Part shown: one piece after another, positions 23,620 through 31,581 of the stretch
Layout of the letters: the number at the start of each line of letters is the position of its first letter
Numbering within the stretch: position 1 is the first letter of the stretch
DNA from: Bdellovibrio sp.
Lineage (GTDB): Bacteria > Bdellovibrionota > Bdellovibrionia > Bdellovibrionales > Bdellovibrionaceae
DNA: 32,070 nucleotides
Direction: 5' to 3'
Assembly: GCA_017745015.1 (NCBI GenBank)
Contig: JAGIAF010000003.1
Span: 1 to 32,070 of the forward strand
Program-made: the position numbers and the translations under genes
The notes under the pieces: model-generated
Database searches by the model: none
Told to the model about the DNA's origin: nothing
What the model saw: the letters and a program-made list of their open reading frames with translations, nothing else

Positions 23620-24552
23620 TTAGCGTTTTTTGAAGAGGTGGAGCATTTCGAACATGGCATCCATGCCTGCTAGGGCTGTGATGTCGGAATGGTCGAATGG
23701 TGGAGAGATTTCTACGATGTCGCAACCTACAAGATTTGGAATGTTGAAGGCGCGGAAGATGCGTTGCACTTCGTACGTCGTTAAGCCACCAGGGACAGGT
23801 GTGCCAGTGCCAGGGGCGCAGCTTGGATCGAGGTTGTCGATGTCGTAGCTGATGTACGTTGGCGTGTCGTCGAATGTTGGAAGTGTTTTTACAAATTCGT
23901 TGATCGGCATATTGCGAACGTCATCGACTGTGATTACGCGAATGCCGTGTTTGTTCACGAAGTTCAAATCATCACCGCCAGCCAATGGGCCACGGATTCC
24001 AATTTGTACCATTTTCTTCGGATCAACTAATCCTTCTTCCACCGCATGACGAGCGAAAGCGCCGTGATGATATTCGCAACCCCATGCCGCAGGATATGTA
24101 TCCAAGTGCGCGTCGAAGTGAACGAAAGCCAAAGGTTTGCCGTATTTTTTGCGAAGAGCGCGAAGCACAGGCAACGTCGTGGAGTGGTCACCGCCAACTG
24201 AAACGAATTTCTTATTATGTTGAAGAAGTTCGCCTACGAACTTTTCGATGCGCTCGTAAGTTTGTCCCTGATCAATAGGAACCGTTGGGCAGTCACCGAT
24301 GTCGGCCACCTTGATGTTTTCAAAGAAGTTTTCCATGCGGGTCATGTGGAATCCGCGGCCGAGCGCAGAAACCTCACGCACTTTTGTTGGCGCAAAGCGT
24401 GCGCCGGGGCGGTAAGAAACGCCGCCGTCATAAGGAATTCCAAAGATTCCGACTTCGTAGTCTGCGTCTATTGCGACATAGGGCAATCTGAAGAAAGTTT
24501 TAATCGCAGAAAATCGGGGAAACTCACGTCCACTCAGAGGTTTGTAATCCAT
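23620..24552 (-). CDS. Agmatinase/guanidino-acid hydrolase (ureohydrolase family)
   Basis: A 310-residue ureohydrolase with all metal ligands for the two Mn or Ni ions: His123 in GGDHS, Asp147, His149 and Asp151 in FDAHLDTYP, and Asp237 and Asp239 in SYDIDNLDPSCAPGTGTP. The last motif with PVPGGLT is typical of SpeB-type enzymes. Family members release urea from agmatine, guanidinobutyrate, guanidinopropionate or free guanidine; the sequence WGCEYHHGAFAR in the substrate loop does not settle which. No polyamine gene is nearby. It is divergent from mutY with 39 bases between starts. Its stop codon directly abuts repeat copy C, with the transposase unit beyond. Confidence 0.92.
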   Translation of the reverse strand: MDYKPLSGREFPRFSAIKTFFRLPYVAIDADYEVGIFGIPYDGGVSYRPGARFAPTKVREVSALGRGFHMTRMENFFENIKVADIGDCPTVPIDQGQTYERIEKFVGELLQHNKKFVSVGGDHSTTLPVLRALRKKYGKPLAFVHFDAHLDTYPAAWGCEYHHGAFARHAVEEGLVDPKKMVQIGIRGPLAGGDDLNFVNKHGIRVITVDDVRNMPINEFVKTLPTFDDTPTYISYDIDNLDPSCAPGTGTPVPGGLTTYEVQRIFRAFNIPNLVGCDIVEISPPFDHSDITALAGMDAMFEMLHLFKKR

Positions 24553-24591
24553 TATTGACTCCTCAATTATCTCCCGACTAGATTACCGCGA

Positions 24592-25584
24592 ATGAGCTCA
24601 AAATACGATCAGAAACTCGACTATCAACGCGATCAAAAAGACCTTATTCAATGGTACAAAAAGAATCGCCGCGCACTCCCATGGCGCGCGAACAAAGATC
24701 CTTATCGTATTTGGCTTTCTGAGGTCATGTTGCAACAGACTACTGTCGTTGCGGTCATTCCTTACTTCGAAAAGTTTCTTGAAAAGTTCCCCACAGTTCA
24801 GGACCTAGCCCAAGCTCCGGAGCATGAAGTGTTAGAAGCCTGGGCCGGTCTAGGTTACTACTCTCGCGCTCGCAATCTACATAAAGCAGCAAAGGCATTG
24901 GCCGAAGGTGGTTTTCCAAAAACAGCAGCCGAGCTTTTGGAGCTTCCTGGTTTTGGCCCCTACACTTCTCGCGCTGTGGCTAGCATCGCTTTTGGTGAAA
25001 AAGTCGGCGTGCTTGATGGCAACGTCATCCGCGTGTTGTCCCGCCGTTATGGTTTGAAGCTTGAATGGTGGAATGGCAAGGCTCGCAATCAACTTCAAGA
25101 TATCTCTGACATTCTATCTTCCTTTGGCAGCTCTGATTCCGTGAACCAAGGCTTGATGGAGTTGGGAGCAACAGTTTGTACACCACAAAAAGTGATGTGC
25201 ATGTTGTGCCCTTGGAATGCTGACTGTGTGGCTCGCGAAAAGAACCTCGTCGAAAAGCTTCCTCTGAAAAAACCACGCAAAGAATCAGAAGTGTGGGTAT
25301 GGAAACCCGTTGTCGCAATTAAAGACAAAAAAGTCGCGTTGATTGCCAATGACTATGCGCCGTTCTTAAAAGGCCAAATGATCTTCCCTGGAACGATCGC
25401 TATGGAAGATAAAAAACCCAAAGAGTTCGATGTAAAACACAACATCACTCATCATGACATTTTCATTCAAATTGCCAGCAAGAAAGCTGTCACTGCCAAG
25501 AATGTGCAATGGGTGGAGTTGAAGAACTTAAAGAAGGTCAATCCCTCGTCGTTACTCACCAAGGTCCTTAGCAAAATAGACTAG
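24592..25584 (+). CDS. mutY: A/G-specific adenine DNA glycosylase
   Basis: A 330-residue MutY. Glu44 in WLSEVMLQQTTV and Asp142 in VLDGNVIRVLSR are the catalytic pair. The helix-hairpin-helix is LPGFGPYTSRAVASIAFG (118-135). The iron-sulphur cluster ligands follow the exact CX6CX2CX5C spacing: C196, C203, C206, C212. The C-terminal Nudix-like domain that recognises 8-oxoguanine begins near 230 and is short, with weak similarity apart from TPGT-like FPGTI and HNITHHDIF. The enzyme removes adenine opposite 8-oxoguanine to prevent G:C to T:A changes. It is divergent from the agmatinase-family gene. Confidence 0.96.
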   Translation: MSSKYDQKLDYQRDQKDLIQWYKKNRRALPWRANKDPYRIWLSEVMLQQTTVVAVIPYFEKFLEKFPTVQDLAQAPEHEVLEAWAGLGYYSRARNLHKAAKALAEGGFPKTAAELLELPGFGPYTSRAVASIAFGEKVGVLDGNVIRVLSRRYGLKLEWWNGKARNQLQDISDILSSFGSSDSVNQGLMELGATVCTPQKVMCMLCPWNADCVAREKNLVEKLPLKKPRKESEVWVWKPVVAIKDKKVALIANDYAPFLKGQMIFPGTIAMEDKKPKEFDVKHNITHHDIFIQIASKKAVTAKNVQWVELKNLKKVNPSSLLTKVLSKID

Positions 25585-25677
25585 ACTCAAATCCAGTTTA
25601 AAAATATTTCCCCATCGTACTATCAGTACTCCAATTTTTTTTGGAGAATCCGAAATACTCATGGGGTTGGGCTCACT

Positions 25678-26772
25678 ATGAAATTGCATCAATGGAAATA
25701 CCTAGTTCTTAGCGGCAGTATGCTTGCTGGCTGCTCGCATATGAGTCTAACAAAGGATCTCCTAACGCCAGACTTTCTGTTGTCGAAGGGTTCTAAACAA
25801 ATCACTTTCCAAGGCGACAACGACCGTCCGCGATTCTCGCCAGACAATCAGCGTTTGATCTATTCCAGCCACCACCGTGGAAATCAAAAGAACGCACAAA
25901 TTTTCGAAATGGATTTGGCACGCAACAAAGAACGTCGCGTGACTTACTCTGACGGCGACGCTTTTGATCCATTTTATTTGAGCACCACTGAATTGATGTA
26001 CGCCTCTACGACGGATGAAATCAAAGAAAGTCCGTTTTTAAATCGCAATCCCGACAAAGACTTTCCGCCTTCAGATCTCTATATGAGTGATCGCTTTGGC
26101 TCTGAGATTTTGCGTATCACGCAACAACCGGGATTCGATGCGGAGGCCCTTTACGTAAATCATCCGGTAAAACCATTCATCATCTTCACGTCCCGTCGTG
26201 GCGATGTGACCGGTGTCTATCGCATGGATCTGAAAAATTGGTTGGTAAGTTTAATTGCGGCGGAAAAAGACAAAGACCGTCGTTCACCCACCATCAGCCC
26301 AAACAGAAAAGATGCAGCTTTCATAGAGACAGACCTTAAAACGAACACACAAAGCTTGCAGTTGATCGATTTGAAAACGAAGAAGATGCAAACCTTGAAG
26401 GAGAACGAAGGCACTTATCGTGATTTGTTCTTTGCTCCTCGCTCTCCCGATCGCTTGTTCTATAGCATCCTTCGCAAGGGCGAGAAAAAGTTCCAATTGG
26501 AAGTTTACAACGTGGATTCAAAATGCACACAAGTTGTATTCAAAGGTTCCGATTCTTTGATGACACCAACCGTTTCAGACGAACCTAATGAGCGTTTGGC
26601 CTTCACACGTCTGTTCCAGGACAAAAAACAGATCTACATTGTAAATCTGCCACAGGATCTCGGTCCATGCCTCGAGGCGCAAAATGCCGTTGAAAAGCCC
26701 AAGGAATCCGTAAAAACCGCTCCTACTCCAGTTCCTACGACCTCTCCCACACCACAAGTTCCTGCAAAATAG
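25678..26772 (+). CDS. TolB-like beta-propeller lipoprotein
   Basis: A 364-residue lipoprotein; the leader ends LAGC, so Cys19 is the lipidation site. From about 40 to 320 there are repeats of the PD40/TolB propeller type: PRFSPDNQRLIYSSH with IFEMDLARNKERRVT, then a second with LYMSDRFGSEILRIT, and a third with PTISPNRKDAAFIE and LQLIDLKTKKMQTL. The C-terminal 40 residues are a Pro/Thr-rich tail, probably flexible. Proteins of this kind bind partners in the periplasm or at the outer membrane; TolB itself works with Pal, but no tol genes are here. The role is unknown. The ribosome binding site is weak. A stem CTCCAA-T6-TTGGAG (25629-25646) lies in the leader. Confidence 0.85.
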   Translation: MKLHQWKYLVLSGSMLAGCSHMSLTKDLLTPDFLLSKGSKQITFQGDNDRPRFSPDNQRLIYSSHHRGNQKNAQIFEMDLARNKERRVTYSDGDAFDPFYLSTTELMYASTTDEIKESPFLNRNPDKDFPPSDLYMSDRFGSEILRITQQPGFDAEALYVNHPVKPFIIFTSRRGDVTGVYRMDLKNWLVSLIAAEKDKDRRSPTISPNRKDAAFIETDLKTNTQSLQLIDLKTKKMQTLKENEGTYRDLFFAPRSPDRLFYSILRKGEKKFQLEVYNVDSKCTQVVFKGSDSLMTPTVSDEPNERLAFTRLFQDKKQIYIVNLPQDLGPCLEAQNAVEKPKESVKTAPTPVPTTSPTPQVPAK

Positions 26773-26827
26773 GATTGCAAAGAGCTTTACTCTTGCTGCC
26801 ATTCCCTGGTCTTGTTACGCTTTAAGT

Positions 26828-27388
26828 GTGAGATCTGCACTTTTTGCTTTTATTCTAGCTCCACTACTTGCTCAAGCCGCTCCTTATCCAGCGACCAGCA
26901 CCTCTGCGCTCACAGCGCCAGAGCGCGGGCTTTATTTCTTGCATAAGGGTTTTACTTTGAAGACTGTCGGCAGCAATTGGATTCCCGTTGCGAGTTCGGA
27001 AGATAGCATTTTAGATACGATTCGCTTTGCTTCTAAGGATGCGCCTGATGATGGTTCTTTGAGCGTGCGCACAGATCGCATCGCCAAAAATGTGTCGTTG
27101 GATCTTTATACTCGTAAATGGATGCGCGATTACCCGAGCTATGGCTTTGAGGTTTTGGCGACGAAACAATTTGCACTGAATGGCAGCCCGGCATTGATCG
27201 TCGATATGTTATCTCGTACGAAGAACAAACAAATTCGTCAGGTTGTTTTGAAGAATGAAGACAAAGTGGCAATCATGACTTGCTTGGATTCCAAAGAGTC
27301 CTTTTCAAAATCTCTGCAGCAATGCAATCAGATCATCAAAACATTCACTTGGGTGGCCCCGGAAGAGACCACCTCTATCAAAAAATAG
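26828..27388 (+). CDS. Small secreted protein, unknown function
   Basis: A 186-residue protein from a GTG start, with a signal peptide ending LLAQA at residue 17. The mature domain alternates strands and helices and contains KGFTLKTVGSNWIPV, a pattern like PsbP/DUF1795-type small domains, where a single folded unit starts with a Gly-Phe-Ser-hydrophobic-P strand. It has two cysteines (about 158 and 168), likely a disulphide. No catalytic residues are evident. It lies 55 bases after the TolB-like gene on the same strand and could be co-transcribed. Its TAG stop and the stop of the convergent gene sit in one 13-base palindrome (27386-27398). Confidence 0.8.
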   Translation: MRSALFAFILAPLLAQAAPYPATSTSALTAPERGLYFLHKGFTLKTVGSNWIPVASSEDSILDTIRFASKDAPDDGSLSVRTDRIAKNVSLDLYTRKWMRDYPSYGFEVLATKQFALNGSPALIVDMLSRTKNKQIRQVVLKNEDKVAIMTCLDSKESFSKSLQQCNQIIKTFTWVAPEETTSIKK

Positions 27389-27395
27389 AAGATTT

Positions 27396-28532
27396 CTACT
27401 CGAAGACAGTCCGACAAAGTGGGTGTGGGAGCCATTGTCTTGAGTACTGCTTATATACAGCAATGTGGTACTCAAGCAAGGGTGGTAAATTTTTACCCCA
27501 ATACTCCATCGCCGACTGCAACATAGCGGTTCTTTTAGAAACATCCGTTTTTTGGCCAAGTTTTTGATCCATTGCGGTAAGCTTGTTACTCACAATGCTA
27601 TTTATATAAATTGAATTACTTTTAAAGCCTTCCCCGATTGCGAAATAAGATCTATCTACATCTGAATCCATCTTTTCAATTACATCTCGAAAGGATTCAT
27701 AAAGCCCGCGTTGGGCGACATTGTGGATAGCATTATCGCTAATATTTTGAAGGGCCGCCTTTTTTAAAACCTCCGTAACGAGATTCATGGACCCGCTCTC
27801 CGCGATTTCTTCGACAGCCAGACGTGCACTGTCGCTAGGCTTCTTTAGCTGCTTCATTATTTCATTCATTTTGTCATTTGAGGTTTTAAAATTTGGATTA
27901 CTTTCCAAGTTCGGGAAAACTTCAAAAAGCTTTTTATAGTTCCAAGGGCGCTCATACTTGTCGAGCTTTACAGTCAGTAAATCTTGTTCGGTACCGACGT
28001 GAATTTTAGACAGCGCTTCTATGTCGATCATATTAATCCATGTTGGGCTATGGAGTACTGAAATCCCAGAGATGCCTTTAGCTTCCAATCCAGGTATAAC
28101 ACCAGGCCACGAAGTCAACTCACTGCCAGAACTCACTCTTAACAAGAGTATGTCTTTGGGTAATTCAACAACCACCAAGGTATTACCATAATTATTTGAA
28201 TCTAATGGACTTTGGGATACGTAATAACCACCCCCCGCAAAGCCTCGACCGTCTTTAAGTTTTCTTAATCGCTCAGATGAAATTTTTCCTTCGCTATTCC
28301 ATTTTTTAATTTGGGAATCTGATGCTTTTTCCCAGTGATAGAGACGAGTGCCTTTGGGTAAGACCTCCAATTGTCCCAGCCTCGACTCAGTACCACTCTC
28401 CGATACAGCTAAAACTTCCTGCGCTCCGAACTCATTCTTTTTGATAAACACGTCTGTATTTGCTGCCTGAGCAGCGGATAACCAAACCATAGGAGTCATC
28501 AAAAGTAAGAGTAAAGAAGCGAAATATTTCAT
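27396..28532 (-). CDS. Secreted protein with possible ADP-ribosyltransferase-like N-terminal domain
   Basis: A 378-residue protein. I start it at the ATG at 28532, with GGAG 6 bases upstream, giving a clean signal peptide (cleavage after AQA at 23); the frame is open to 28574. Residues about 60-175 carry LYHWEKAS (His66) and, after a charged helix, FAGGGYYVSQSPLDSNNYG (Tyr103/104, Ser112, Tyr115). The spacing and order resemble the first two motifs of H-Y-E ADP-ribosyltransferases, such as WHGS and GKGIYFA-SKSANY of PARPs. A Glu for the third motif is not clear; E196-region TEQDLLTV is a candidate. The rest is helical. The role as an effector is inference. The 55-residue gene upstream is probably co-transcribed. 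Confidence 0.75.
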   Translation of the reverse strand: MKYFASLLLLLMTPMVWLSAAQAANTDVFIKKNEFGAQEVLAVSESGTESRLGQLEVLPKGTRLYHWEKASDSQIKKWNSEGKISSERLRKLKDGRGFAGGGYYVSQSPLDSNNYGNTLVVVELPKDILLLRVSSGSELTSWPGVIPGLEAKGISGISVLHSPTWINMIDIEALSKIHVGTEQDLLTVKLDKYERPWNYKKLFEVFPNLESNPNFKTSNDKMNEIMKQLKKPSDSARLAVEEIAESGSMNLVTEVLKKAALQNISDNAIHNVAQRGLYESFRDVIEKMDSDVDRSYFAIGEGFKSNSIYINSIVSNKLTAMDQKLGQKTDVSKRTAMLQSAMEYWGKNLPPLLEYHIAVYKQYSRQWLPHPLCRTVFE

Positions 28533-28570
28533 GACTAACTCCATTAAAAAATAATTAGAAGAACACGCTT

Positions 28571-28738
28571 TCACAAAATAGTCATTTCTTGATAGAATGC
28601 TGCCACTTCCTTAAAGACCTTCGATCTATTTTTCGAACCGATCCGCGCTAAGCTGTAATTGATACCTTCGATGTCTTTGATCGAAGCAAAATACTTAAAT
28701 GCGGCAAAAACAGAATCTTTTCGAATTAACGGAATCAT
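28571..28738 (-). CDS. Small protein upstream of the secreted ART-like gene
   Basis: A 55-residue protein from the ATG at 28738, which has AAGGAG 7 bases upstream (the longer frame to 28780 lacks such a site). It is basic and helical, without signal peptide or membrane helix (MIPLIRKDSVFAAFKYFAS, then EGINYSLARIGSKNRSK). No family is recognised. The stop is 38 bases before the next start, in the same orientation, so the two are probably one transcript. If the downstream protein is a toxin, this could be a partner. It could equally be a remnant of a larger gene. Confidence 0.55.
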   Translation of the reverse strand: MIPLIRKDSVFAAFKYFASIKDIEGINYSLARIGSKNRSKVFKEVAAFYQEMTIL

Positions 28739-28880
28739 CCCGGGCTCCTTACAAAAGAATCCACTAAAGATCTTATGCAAAGCTCATACATCTTAAAAGG
28801 AACTGGATAGATTTGAGTGTCTCAAGTTGAAACGTTCAAGATCGCAAGACGAAATTTGTTAGACAGGGATCAAAATGAAA

Positions 28881-28906
28881 AACCCCTTTGCGTTAACAAA
28901 GAGGTT
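28881..28906 (-). terminator. Intrinsic terminator of the Cys-rich lipoprotein gene
   Basis: On the minus strand AACCTCTTTG (28906-28897) pairs with CAAAGGGGTT (28890-28881), 10 bp with one G-U pair, then TTTC. It lies 29 bases past the stop of the gene at 28935. Confidence 0.8.
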
Positions 28907-28934
28907 TCGAAGTTACTCTGATTTTGGAAAAATA

Positions 28935-30326
28935 TTATTGGAAAATAAGATAGACGTCTGACAATGCTTTGCTGCCACCGCAGTCCAAGGCATTGATGTT
29001 CAACTCATACTCCTTGCCCACAGCAAAGTCGCTGGTCAGAACCAGCGTACCGATGGTTGCAGTACCACCTGATTCGAACGCTGTAAGCGCAACATCCGCA
29101 TTATTCACCTTGATCTTGCCAGTGGTTCCGATCGCCGTGTCAGCCGATCCCCAAGCGCGATAATTTGAAATCGCTGCTGAGCTCGATGACAAACGACTGC
29201 CCACAAGTACGAAGTTGTCGACAAGGATTGAACTCAATGAGCTTCCTGAGCCTGACAATTTCACTGTACGCTCGCCCGCCAAAGTGACTTTGTTGGTGAA
29301 AGCTCCCATCACATAAGGATTTGCGACATTCGTCAAAGACGTATCTGAAGCTTTCTTATGGTCTCGGGCAATCACGTTTGCAAGCTGACTTCCTGACGAA
29401 GGCGCCACCGCGATCTTACTGAAGAGTTTCGCGTAATAACAGACACCTTCAACCGTACGAGCTGGGATTGTGACCGGGAAAGATTTGATTTCTACAAACG
29501 ACTTACAAGAGTAAGCCACGCACTTGCCACCAGATTTTACTTCGTTCTCGCCACAAGTAACTGACAACGAGACAGATTTACTAACTTGTTTTGACTCTGA
29601 ATTTTTACCAACCACTGTGCAAGTGAGATCTTGCGTCGCCTTGATTTGTGTCGACGTTTGCGCAATCGGCAAGCTACCAGCTTGCCCGTCTGTGCAAGAG
29701 AAGCTCATGCTGCTGACGTTCGAACCCGATGTGATCAAGCCCACACTCGAGTTCACTGCAGCAGTGGCTTTTGATAACGAAACAGAGACATCGGGTGCGG
29801 GACATGAACCATCAACACCCACGTAATCGCCTTTTGATGAATTCACCAAGACCTCTTTACCACTTTGGCAAAGATAATTATCTAGCTTCTTATAGACTGA
29901 ATTCACCATCACAGAGCTTGACGGACATGATTTCGGTTCTGTCACCGTACCATTCGTAATCGACCACGTAGAGCCTTCGGGCTTCCCGTTACAAGTCTGT
30001 GGCAGGCATGCACCGGTTTGATTTAACAACGCACCTTTTTCATAATTTCCGGTCGGAACAGCGGCATTGTTCAAACAGATCAACTCGACATTTTTTCCAT
30101 AGTTATAGATCAAATTTCCACCGAATTCGCAGGCACCATTTTCAGAAATAATATCCGTGGTGGGTTCCATCCATGTGGAGCCATTGCTATGGCTATTGCA
30201 GGAATCTGCGGGAATGGAACTGCTTTGATCAGTCTGCACTTCAGAGAAGTAAGCAGCATTAGGAGCGCAATTTTGATATCCGAGCACCACGACAACTAGT
30301 ACCGCAGCGCGAATAACGTTCTTCAT
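28935..30326 (-). CDS. Cysteine-rich lipoprotein with repeated modules
   Basis: A 463-residue protein. The leader VVVVLGYQNC makes Cys20 the likely lipidation site; YQNC or FQNC is not a classic lipobox but occurs in lipoproteins of Bdellovibrio-type bacteria. Residues about 42-175 hold two similar Cys-rich modules, each with GSTW, a Cys about 15 residues later, a YxKxxxYxC element and a closing GxCxP, so a duplication. The middle (about 180-270) is Ser/Thr-rich and Ig-like, with VTCGENEVKSGGKCVAYSC closing it. The C-terminal 180 residues are beta-rich, perhaps a binding domain. No enzyme motif is seen. A surface adhesion or binding role is inferred. A clear terminator follows the gene. Confidence 0.82.
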   Translation of the reverse strand: MKNVIRAAVLVVVVLGYQNCAPNAAYFSEVQTDQSSSIPADSCNSHSNGSTWMEPTTDIISENGACEFGGNLIYNYGKNVELICLNNAAVPTGNYEKGALLNQTGACLPQTCNGKPEGSTWSITNGTVTEPKSCPSSSVMVNSVYKKLDNYLCQSGKEVLVNSSKGDYVGVDGSCPAPDVSVSLSKATAAVNSSVGLITSGSNVSSMSFSCTDGQAGSLPIAQTSTQIKATQDLTCTVVGKNSESKQVSKSVSLSVTCGENEVKSGGKCVAYSCKSFVEIKSFPVTIPARTVEGVCYYAKLFSKIAVAPSSGSQLANVIARDHKKASDTSLTNVANPYVMGAFTNKVTLAGERTVKLSGSGSSLSSILVDNFVLVGSRLSSSSAAISNYRAWGSADTAIGTTGKIKVNNADVALTAFESGGTATIGTLVLTSDFAVGKEYELNINALDCGGSKALSDVYLIFQ

Positions 30327-30386
30327 GGTTTTTCCCCTGTTACTGGACTTTTCGGCAGAAGTTGTGAGGAACTTTTGTTCTCATCT

Positions 30387-30408
30387 GTTTCATTTTGAGA
30401 AATGAAAC
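30387..30408. promoter_or_regulatory. Inverted repeat between hemB and the Cys-rich lipoprotein gene
   Basis: GTTTCATTT (30387-30395) and AAATGAAAC (30400-30408) form a perfect 9-bp dyad around TGAG. It lies 61 bases upstream of the lipoprotein start. It could be an operator for that gene. There is no T-run to make it a typical hemB terminator. Confidence 0.4.
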
Positions 30409-30444
30409 CACTCACTGGACCGGCAAGTTACAGGGGGACGATAA

Positions 30445-31428
30445 CTATGTGTTTTTACGAAGCCATTCTGCCATCGGCAAAGCAAAATAGGTGAAGATAA
30501 TATCCGCACCGGCTCTGCGCATAGAATAAAGCGTCTCCACCATGGCGCGAGTTTCATCGATCATCCCGTGCTTTGCACCGAGTTTGATCAAGCCGTACTC
30601 ACCACTCACGTTGTAAGCGGCTACTGGAATATTGGTGTGCGCTTTTACTTTTGCAATCACATCCAGGTAACTCAATGCTGGCTTCACCATCACGATGTCG
30701 GCACCTTCTTCGATGTCGAGATCGATCTCGCGCAAAGCTTCGCGCGTGTTGCGGAAATCCATTTGATAAGTTTTTTTGTCGCCAAATTTAGGAGCCGAAT
30801 CCAAAGCCTCACGGAAGGGTCCGTAGAAACTCGACGCGTATTTTACCGAGTAAGAAAGAATGCCCGTATCGATCAAACCTTCAGAATCCAAAGCTTCACG
30901 AATCGCACCCACACGACCGTCCATCATATCGGATGGCGACACGATGTCGGCACCTGACTTCGCATGAAGAACACTCATCTTTGCGAGGATTTCCACGGTT
31001 TCGTCATTCAAAATGACGCCGTTCTTCACGACACCATCGTGACCGTCAGAAGAATAAGGGTCCAGAGCCACATCCGTAATGAGAGTCACATCCGGGAACT
31101 TATCGCGAATTTTCTTCAGAGTTGTGGGCATTAAACCATTCGGATTGAGGGACTCTTTACCGTACGTGTCCTTCAAAGATTCCGGAAGTGCCGGGAACAG
31201 ATCAAACGAGTGAACTCCCAATGAAACAGCCTTCGCGACCTCTTCTAGAATTAAATCAGGGCTGAGACGAAAAATGCCTGGCATTGAGGCAATTTCTTGC
31301 TTCTGGCCGGTGCCTTCCACAAGGAAAAGTGGGAGCACTAATTGGGAGGCTCTGAGGTCGGTTTCTGCCACCATTTGGCGCACAGCTTCAGTTCGACGAT
31401 TTCTTCTAGGTCTCTGCGTGAGTTTCAT
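30445..31428 (-). CDS. hemB: Porphobilinogen synthase (5-aminolevulinate dehydratase)
   Basis: A 327-residue HemB. The two Schiff-base lysines are Lys196 in YSVKYASSFYG and Lys249 in MVKPALSYLDV. The metal-site segment is DVALDPYSSDGHDG (119-132), with Ala and Asp where zinc-dependent enzymes have cysteines, so this is the magnesium-type form. The N-terminal arm RPRRNRR is typical. It joins two 5-aminolevulinate molecules into porphobilinogen. I start it at ATG 31428, with GGTGGAG upstream; the GTG at 31440 is part of that site. It is divergent from hemA. Confidence 0.97.
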   Translation of the reverse strand: MKLTQRPRRNRRTEAVRQMVAETDLRASQLVLPLFLVEGTGQKQEIASMPGIFRLSPDLILEEVAKAVSLGVHSFDLFPALPESLKDTYGKESLNPNGLMPTTLKKIRDKFPDVTLITDVALDPYSSDGHDGVVKNGVILNDETVEILAKMSVLHAKSGADIVSPSDMMDGRVGAIREALDSEGLIDTGILSYSVKYASSFYGPFREALDSAPKFGDKKTYQMDFRNTREALREIDLDIEEGADIVMVKPALSYLDVIAKVKAHTNIPVAAYNVSGEYGLIKLGAKHGMIDETRAMVETLYSMRRAGADIIFTYFALPMAEWLRKNT

Positions 31429-31581
31429 ATAAATCTCCACCCGCTAGTTGGATTTTTTAGAGTGCAGCTTATCAGCTTCTTGGCCAGCTCTGTGTCATTT
31501 TGGTACGGCTCTGAAAAGACACCAAGAATGACATTTCTATGACACTTTATTGAAAGTTTAGTGATAAACCTAATCTTACAA

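Noticed and set aside
25629-25646. CTCCAA-T6-TTGGAG stem as mutY terminator
   Set aside because: The T-run is in the loop, not after the stem, and no T-rich tail follows.
31492-31545. Repeated TGTCAT/ATGACA words between hemB and hemA as an operator
   Set aside because: Short 6-7 base matches with irregular spacing in AT-rich DNA; expected by chance.
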